From assembly GCA_900539465.1 (NCBI GenBank), contig UQCF01000021.1, forward strand, positions 1 to 26,537: DNA of 26,537 nucleotides, given 5' to 3'. This document shows, piece by piece, positions 21,425-26,537 of this stretch. Position 1 is the first letter of the stretch; each line of letters opens with the position of its first letter. Below the pieces are notes generated by a model that had not been told where the DNA came from, did no database searches, and worked only from the letters and a program-made list of their open reading frames with translations. The DNA is from an uncultured Ruminococcus sp. Lineage in GTDB: Bacteria > Bacillota > Clostridia > Oscillospirales > Acutalibacteraceae. Position numbers and translations under genes: made by a program.

Positions 21425-22462
21425 ATGTCAATTACAAAATCTTTATTCGGAACAACACCCGACGGACGTGAAACAGAGCTTTATACCATTGAAAATTCTT
21501 GCGGTGTGCAGCTCTCTCTTATCACTTACGGCGCAACGATACAGTCAATTTCAATCCCTTGCCGCGACGGTAAACGCCGCGACGTTGTCGTAGGCTTTGA
21601 CACGCTTGACGGTCACGTTAATTTTTCAGATTATGAGGGCAACACCGTCGGCCGTTATGCAAACAGACTTTGCGGAGCAAAATTCACGCTTGACGGAAAG
21701 ACCTATAATGTCACTGCAAACGAAAATGGCAAAACCTGCCTCCACGGCGGCGGTGAGTTCTCAAAAGCCGTATGGAGCGCGATTGCGGACACCGACAACA
21801 GCATAGTCATGTCTTACACAAGCAAGGCAGGCGCAGAAGGTTTCCCCGGTGAGATGAAAACAAAAGTCCGCTTCACCTTGACCGACGATAACGAGGTCGT
21901 TATAACCTACACCGCTATTTGCAGTGCGGATTCACCGATAAACCTCACCAACCACACATATTTTAACCTCACAGGCAGCACAGAGAATAATGTTTTGGAG
22001 CACACTCTTAAAATAGACGCGGATTCATTTACCCCCACCGATTGCGACAGCATACCCACCGGTGAAATAAGAAATGTCCGCGGCACCGCGTTTGATTTTA
22101 CCGAGAGCAAAAAAATCGGCAAAGATATAAATGCAAACGACGAGCAGCTTATTATGTGCAGAGGATATGACCACAACTTCTGTCTTAACGACAATGCAGG
22201 GGCGGTTATAACAGTGAGCGAAGAGACAAGCGGCATAACAATGCAGGTTCATACCGATATGCCCGGCGTTCAGCTTTATACCGGCAACTTCCTTGACGGC
22301 ACGATAATCGGTAAAAATTCTCTGCCGCTTATTAAGCATGCCGGCTTTTGCCTTGAGACGCAGTTCTATCCCGACACACCCAATCACCCCGACTTCCCCC
22401 AGTGCACGGTCAAGGCAGGCGAAGTCTTCCGCTCAACCACAAAATATGCTTTCAAATTCTAA
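21425..22462 (+). CDS. galM: Aldose 1-epimerase (galactose mutarotase)
   Basis: 345 aa from ATG 21425, with GGGAG 8 bases upstream. An in-frame extension to 21320 runs through the promoter and is rejected. Family motifs are GNTVGRYANRL, the histidine in CLHGGGEF, the catalytic acid His in NLTNHTYFNL and the catalytic base Glu in CLETQFYPDTPNHPDFP. The enzyme interconverts alpha and beta anomers of galactose or glucose in the cytoplasm, the first step feeding the Leloir pathway. Single gene with its own promoter; no galK or galT nearby. The GH2 glycosidase about 12 kb away could supply substrate. Confidence 0.93.
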   Translation: MSITKSLFGTTPDGRETELYTIENSCGVQLSLITYGATIQSISIPCRDGKRRDVVVGFDTLDGHVNFSDYEGNTVGRYANRLCGAKFTLDGKTYNVTANENGKTCLHGGGEFSKAVWSAIADTDNSIVMSYTSKAGAEGFPGEMKTKVRFTLTDDNEVVITYTAICSADSPINLTNHTYFNLTGSTENNVLEHTLKIDADSFTPTDCDSIPTGEIRNVRGTAFDFTESKKIGKDINANDEQLIMCRGYDHNFCLNDNAGAVITVSEETSGITMQVHTDMPGVQLYTGNFLDGTIIGKNSLPLIKHAGFCLETQFYPDTPNHPDFPQCTVKAGEVFRSTTKYAFKF

Positions 22463-22575
22463 AGCTTACAAAAAGTTATTTTTATGTTCATAAAATATAC
22501 AAATTACTTTTTATAATAAGTTTATAGGGTATGGCATTTGCACCCTAAGATTACATTATTGGGAAGAGGACAATT

Positions 22576-23268
22576 ATGAGTAACGAAAAAATCCTTGTTG
22601 TTGATGATGATACCAACATTTGCGAACTTTTAAGACTTTATCTTGAAAAAGAGGGCTACTCCGTCACAATAGCAAACGACGGAATGACAGCTGTAAAAAC
22701 TTTCCCTCAGCTTCAGCCCGATCTTACGCTACTTGACATAATGCTCCCTCAGCTTGACGGCTGGCAGGTTTGCAGAGAAATAAGAAAATACTCAAACAAA
22801 CCCATAATAATGCTCACCGCAAAGGGCGAGACCTTTGACAAGGTGCTCGGTCTTGAACTCGGTGCGGATGATTATGTTACAAAACCCTTTGACACCAAAG
22901 AGGTTGTTGCACGTATAAAGGCGGTGCTTCGTCGCTCATCTTCGGCTGCGGCAGAGGATAACGTAAAAATAGTCAAGTATGATAAGCTCTCTATAAATCT
23001 TACAAACTATGAGCTTATTGTAGACGGCAAAAAAGTTGACGCTCCGCCGAAAGAAATGGAGCTTTTGTATCACCTTGCAAGCAACCCCGACCGAGTATTT
23101 ACACGCGACCAGCTTCTTGACGAGGTTTGGGGATTTGATTATTACGGAGATTCAAGAACCGTTGACGTTCATATAAAAAGAATACGCGAAAAGCTTGCGG
23201 GCGTTTCGGATAAATGGGAGCTTGCAACGGTTTGGAGCGTAGGCTATAAGTTTGAAACGAAGGGTTAA
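22576..23268 (+). CDS. OmpR/PhoB-family response regulator
   Basis: 230 aa. The receiver domain (1-118) has acidic pocket Asp10-Asp12, phospho-acceptor Asp54 in LLDIMLPQLDG, Thr81 and Lys103 in YVTKPF. The winged-helix DNA-binding domain covers about 130-230, with LTNYELIVDGKKVD, RDQLLDEVWGFDYYGDSRTV and DVHIKRIREKL. RBS GGGAAGAGG lies 8 bases before ATG. The kinase gene follows after 2 bases, so this is a co-transcribed pair. It probably controls the HtrA-like protease downstream, whose promoter has an 11-bp-spaced direct repeat typical of OmpR-type sites. No good promoter was found in the 113 bases upstream. Confidence 0.93.
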   Translation: MSNEKILVVDDDTNICELLRLYLEKEGYSVTIANDGMTAVKTFPQLQPDLTLLDIMLPQLDGWQVCREIRKYSNKPIIMLTAKGETFDKVLGLELGADDYVTKPFDTKEVVARIKAVLRRSSSAAAEDNVKIVKYDKLSINLTNYELIVDGKKVDAPPKEMELLYHLASNPDRVFTRDQLLDEVWGFDYYGDSRTVDVHIKRIREKLAGVSDKWELATVWSVGYKFETKG

Positions 23269-23270
23269 AC

Positions 23271-24752
23271 ATGAAAAATAAAAAAAGGGGCAGCAAGCTG
23301 TTCAGAAAATATATGCTCAATATGTTTGCCATGATACTTATAGCTCTTACAATAATGAGCATATTGTTTTTGACGATTGAGACGAGCAGATGGAGAGACG
23401 ACCAAACAGGCACTCTTTCAACCAACACGCAGGTCGTTGCGGAAAATGTTCAAAATCTTATGCACAGTTACAGAAGCAACGCGCTTACACAGTTTGCTCC
23501 GGTATATATTTTGAGCAACACTCTTGATACTCTTTGTTCGGCAAACAGCTGCGATATTTTTATTTGCGGAATGGACGGCAAGGTTATCCTTTGCCGTGAA
23601 ATGATGAACAACCGCCTGACGCATAACAGCACCGAGTGCGAGCAGCATTCAGGCTATCTGATACCGCAGGACATTATGAAAAAAGCGGCAAAGGGTGAAT
23701 ACAGCGAGATAACAAATCTCGGCACAACATTCACCGTGAGCCAGCTTGTTGTTGCCACGCCGATAACATCCGGCGACAATGTTGTTGGCATAGTTTTTGC
23801 AACAAAACCCGTTGTTTCAACGTGGTCAACATATGTTTCGAGAATTGTAAAGATAATGCTTTTCTCGGCGGCAATAGCTCTCGCGGTTTCGGCAATAATA
23901 ATATACGGCATGGTTTATCGCATCACAAAGCCGCTGAAAGAAATGTCTTATGCTTCAAAACGTTATGCAGACGGTGATTTCAGCTACAAAGTCAGTGTAA
24001 AAGGCGACGATGAAATGGCGGAGCTTGCCATGGCATTTAACAAAATGGCTTCTTCGCTCGCAGTGCTTGAAAGTTCAAGACGAAGTTTTGTGGCAAACGT
24101 TTCGCACGAGCTTAAAACGCCAATGACAACCATCGGCGGATTTATTGACGGAATTTTGGACGGAACCATTGACAAATCGCAGGAGGAACATTACCTGCAA
24201 ATAGTTTCCGACGAGGTCAAGCGGCTTTCGCGCCTTGTAACGGGTATGCTCAATATGTCAAAACTTGAAGCAGGAGAAATGAAAATAAATGCCAAAGAGT
24301 TTGACATATCGCAGAGCATTTTCAGAACTCTTTTGAATTTTGAAAAAAAGATAAATTCAAAATCAATCGAAATATTGGGGCTTGACACCATGCAGAGTGT
24401 TATGGTCAAGGCTGACGAAGATATGCTCATGCAGGTAATCTATAATCTAATCGACAACGCCACAAAGTTCACCCCAAACGGCGGATATATTTCTTTTAAG
24501 TCTTTCAGCGACGGTGAAAAAGCGTATGTCTCTGTCAGAAACAGCGGCAACGGAATTTCTGCCGAAGAGCTTGATAAGATATTTGAAAGATTTTATAAAA
24601 TTGACAAGTCACGCAGCTATGACGTCAAAGGCGCAGGGCTCGGGCTTTATATAGTAAAAAGTATAATCAATCTTCACTCGGGCGAAATAAAAGCGACGAG
24701 CGACCATGAAAGCTACACTGATTTTTCGTTTTGGATTCCGCTCAGTCAATAA
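23271..24752 (+). CDS. Sensor histidine kinase partnered with the response regulator
   Basis: 493 aa. TM1 is about residues 15-36 and TM2 about 198-220, flanking an extracytoplasmic sensor domain of roughly 160 residues. A HAMP domain follows (about 218-270), then HisKA with phospho-accepting His279 in VSHELKTPMTTIGG, and HATPase with N-box NLIDNATKFTPNGG and G-box GAGLGLYIVKSI. It starts 2 bases after the regulator stop. Architecture matches Firmicute envelope sensors such as CssS and WalK; there is no PAS domain, which argues against WalK. With the downstream HtrA, an envelope-stress sensor is a reasonable inference; the ligand is unknown. Confidence 0.92.
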   Translation: MKNKKRGSKLFRKYMLNMFAMILIALTIMSILFLTIETSRWRDDQTGTLSTNTQVVAENVQNLMHSYRSNALTQFAPVYILSNTLDTLCSANSCDIFICGMDGKVILCREMMNNRLTHNSTECEQHSGYLIPQDIMKKAAKGEYSEITNLGTTFTVSQLVVATPITSGDNVVGIVFATKPVVSTWSTYVSRIVKIMLFSAAIALAVSAIIIYGMVYRITKPLKEMSYASKRYADGDFSYKVSVKGDDEMAELAMAFNKMASSLAVLESSRRSFVANVSHELKTPMTTIGGFIDGILDGTIDKSQEEHYLQIVSDEVKRLSRLVTGMLNMSKLEAGEMKINAKEFDISQSIFRTLLNFEKKINSKSIEILGLDTMQSVMVKADEDMLMQVIYNLIDNATKFTPNGGYISFKSFSDGEKAYVSVRNSGNGISAEELDKIFERFYKIDKSRSYDVKGAGLGLYIVKSIINLHSGEIKATSDHESYTDFSFWIPLSQ

Positions 24753-24763
24753 TAAAAAATTGA

Positions 24764-24782
24764 TTTGTTTATCGTTTGTTTA
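24764..24782 (+). promoter_or_regulatory. Direct repeat, candidate response-regulator operator
   Basis: TTTGTTTA occurs at 24764-24771 and 24775-24782, 11 bases apart (one helical turn), as expected for tandem binding of OmpR/PhoB dimers. It lies about 35 bases upstream of TATAAT (24816-24821), which has no recognisable -35, consistent with an activated promoter. Confidence 0.45.
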
Positions 24783-24815
24783 CAAAAAAACGAATATTTA
24801 TTAAAAACAGGCGGT

Positions 24816-24821
24816 TATAAT
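24816..24821 (+). promoter_or_regulatory. -10 element of the HtrA-like gene
   Basis: TATAAT with no good -35 at 16-18 bases upstream. Predicted start near 24828; the leader includes a small palindrome TAACC-CACA-GGTTA (24845-24858) next to the SD. Confidence 0.45.
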
Positions 24822-24872
24822 TAAATCACAAAATCAATCAAACCTAACCCACAGGTTAAGGAGGTCATAAAT

Positions 24873-26441
24873 ATGGATGAACAAAACAAAAATTATAATC
24901 AGGACGGCACCGAAAATGATAACGGTTATATAAATACCGAAGCGGTTAATGTAGATTCCGAGCCTCAGGAAAAAACGGAAGAAGCACAGCAGAAGGCAGA
25001 AAACGATGCGCCTTGGTATCAATCTTCCGCCGCAAATTCAAACGGATATTCTTCACAAAATGCTCCCGAGCAGGAGTCAAATTACAGCCCCTATTCTTCG
25101 GGTGCAGGCTATGCTTATTCGGCACAGCAAAACACAAATTATTCTCAGCCGACTGCTTCAAGCGGTAACGATAAACAAAAGAGCAAGAAAAAAGGCCGCA
25201 AAATTTTGGCGGCGGTGCTCGCGGTTGTTGTAGTCTTCTGCGGAGTTTTCGGAGCGTTCCTTATAAAAGACTCAAAGAAGAGCGACACGCAAACCTCCAA
25301 AGGTCAGGGCGATGCGGAGCTTAAAATTTCGGACTCCACGGTTGCCGCAACAAACACTTCGTCCGACGGAGCACTTACCCCCACGGCGATTTATAATAAA
25401 GTTTCACCCTCATGCGTCGGAATTATTCTTTATTCCACAGGCAGTTCGATTTTTTCATCAAACCCAAACTCATCGTCCTCAAGCAAGTCAAACATTGCAG
25501 GCGAGGGCTCGGGTGTTATTATGGGTGAAAATTCAGACTCCACAAGAACCTACATTATAACCTGCGCTCACGTTATTTCGGGTGCAAGCTCCTCCGGCTA
25601 CAAAGTAGTTGTTCAGGATAAAGACGGCAACCAGTATGACGCTAAAATAGTAGGATATGATTCAAAAACAGATATAGGCGTTCTCTCAATAGAAAAAACA
25701 GGTCTCACGGCGGCTGAATTCGGTGATTCTTCAAAGCTTGCAATCGGCGAAACCGTATATGCAATCGGTAACCCCGGCGGCACGGAGTTCTTCGGTTCAT
25801 ATACAAAAGGCATGATCTCCGCAATTGACAGACCCGTAAGCAACGAAATCGGTTATGATATGAAGTGCATACAGCACGACGCGGCAATTAACCCCGGCAA
25901 CTCCGGCGGTGCGCTCATAAATTCAAGCGGTCAGGTTATCGGCATCAACTCGTCAAAAATTGCCTCTACCGAGTATGAGGGCATGGGCTTTGCGATTCCG
26001 ATTACTTCCGCAAAAACAATAATTGACGACCTTATTTCAAACGGTTATGTTACAAACAGACCTAAACTCGGCATCAGCTATGCCCCTGCTTCAAACTATC
26101 AGCAGTACGCAATGGTAGTTCAGATAAAGGGATTGCCCAGCGGCTCGCTTGTCATTGCCAAAATAAGTGACGACAGCTCGCTTAAAGGCTCAAAAGCGCA
26201 GGTCGGCGACCTTATCACAAAAGTTGACGGAAAAGATATGGACTCCTCCGACGTATTGCTTGAAAAAATAGAAAAAGGCAAGGTCGGCGATAAGCTCACC
26301 CTTACGCTTTGCAGAATAAATCAAAACTATGAAATATCGGAGTTTGATGTGACTGTAACTTTGGTAGAAGATACAGGCTCAAGCGAAGGCACAACCACAA
26401 CAACGTCCGCGTTTGACTGGAACCAGTTCTTCGGCAATTAA
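24873..26441 (+). CDS. HtrA/DegP-like membrane-anchored serine protease with PDZ domain
   Basis: 522 aa. Residues 1-110 are an acidic then Gln/Ser/Asn/Tyr-rich cytoplasmic region ending in KQKSKKKGRK, followed by one TM helix (111-131). The S1C trypsin-like domain (about 165-365) has His233 in TCAHVISG, Asp267 in KTDIGVLSI and Ser344 in NPGNSGGALI. A C-terminal PDZ domain (about 390-500) includes KAQVGDLITKVDGKDM. The protease degrades or chaperones misfolded exported proteins outside the membrane. AAGGAGGT lies 7 bases before ATG. The gene is directly downstream of the two-component pair, with its own promoter region and a terminator after. The linker is unusually rich in Ser/Asn and the end (AFDWNQFFGN) is hydrophobic. 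Confidence 0.93.
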   Translation: MDEQNKNYNQDGTENDNGYINTEAVNVDSEPQEKTEEAQQKAENDAPWYQSSAANSNGYSSQNAPEQESNYSPYSSGAGYAYSAQQNTNYSQPTASSGNDKQKSKKKGRKILAAVLAVVVVFCGVFGAFLIKDSKKSDTQTSKGQGDAELKISDSTVAATNTSSDGALTPTAIYNKVSPSCVGIILYSTGSSIFSSNPNSSSSSKSNIAGEGSGVIMGENSDSTRTYIITCAHVISGASSSGYKVVVQDKDGNQYDAKIVGYDSKTDIGVLSIEKTGLTAAEFGDSSKLAIGETVYAIGNPGGTEFFGSYTKGMISAIDRPVSNEIGYDMKCIQHDAAINPGNSGGALINSSGQVIGINSSKIASTEYEGMGFAIPITSAKTIIDDLISNGYVTNRPKLGISYAPASNYQQYAMVVQIKGLPSGSLVIAKISDDSSLKGSKAQVGDLITKVDGKDMDSSDVLLEKIEKGKVGDKLTLTLCRINQNYEISEFDVTVTLVEDTGSSEGTTTTTSAFDWNQFFGN

Positions 26442-26457
26442 AATTAAATCTACCAGG

Positions 26458-26494
26458 CGGAGCAAAAAGCATTTACTTTTTTGCTCCGTTTTTT
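26458..26494 (+). terminator. Terminator after the HtrA-like gene
   Basis: CGGAGCAAAAA (26458-26468) pairs with TTTTTGCTCCG (26478-26488), followed by TTTTTT. Confidence 0.9.
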
Positions 26495-26537
26495 ATGTTT
26501 TAATGTAAATAATATTTCTTGTTTTGTAGCATTTTGT

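Overview
The window looks like a chromosomal segment from a low-GC, endospore-lineage Firmicute of the Clostridia, most likely a gut member of Oscillospirales/Ruminococcaceae. This rests on a spoIIR gene, a DUF6273 secreted protein, a DUF4364 regulator, strong Shine-Dalgarno sites and TTG/GTG starts. The genus is inference; no rRNA or marker gene is present.

Layout. (1) 1-9.8 kb holds housekeeping and accessory genes on both strands: the 5' part of a secreted DUF6273 protein (-), an NlpC/P60 cell-wall hydrolase (+), a MATE transporter (-), a DUF4364 and PHP/histidinol-phosphatase-like pair (-), a DUF378 membrane protein (+), a metallophosphoesterase (+), spoIIR (-) and a cytoplasmic GH2 glycosidase (-). 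Convergent pairs are separated by clear hairpin terminators. (2) 9.9-12.1 kb is RNA-rich. It has a terminator-like hairpin running into two overlapping small ORFs (the second Mor-like), an unidentified structured non-coding region with its own terminator, tRNA-Leu(UAG), an acyltransferase-3 membrane protein, and a short promoter-to-terminator transcript. (3) 12.1-20.5 kb is a complete type II-A CRISPR-Cas locus: tracrRNA (-), cas9-cas1-cas2-csn2 (+, all start/stop overlapping), a short leader ending in ATTTGAG, 29 identical 36-bp repeats with about 30-bp spacers, then a 297-bp stretch and a terminal repeat with a degenerate 3' half. (4) 20.5-26.5 kb has a pyrophosphatase-like/Nudix fusion, galM, and a response regulator, histidine kinase and HtrA protease cluster that reads as an envelope-stress circuit.

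Working together. In the CRISPR locus the anti-repeat retains a SpCas9-like lower stem, bulge and upper stem with the array repeat, so Cas9, tracrRNA and array are a matched set. Cas1, Cas2, Csn2 and the leader-anchoring sequence suggest adaptation competence. The tracrRNA promoter overlaps the cas9 ribosome-binding region, and its -10 palindrome could also fire toward cas9.

Most unusual observation. The 297 bp between the last perfect repeat and the terminal repeat is about ten times the normal spacer length. On the plus strand it carries two overlapping reading frames that are open exactly to both repeat boundaries, like an internal fragment of foreign (phage-like) coding DNA captured between repeats. 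Other points of note are the unidentified structured RNA upstream of tRNA-Leu, the PPase-like/Nudix fusion, a hairpin burying the spoIIR ribosome-binding site, and loss of the SpCas9 PAM-reading arginine pair. All identifications are by eye from sequence; no database search was run.
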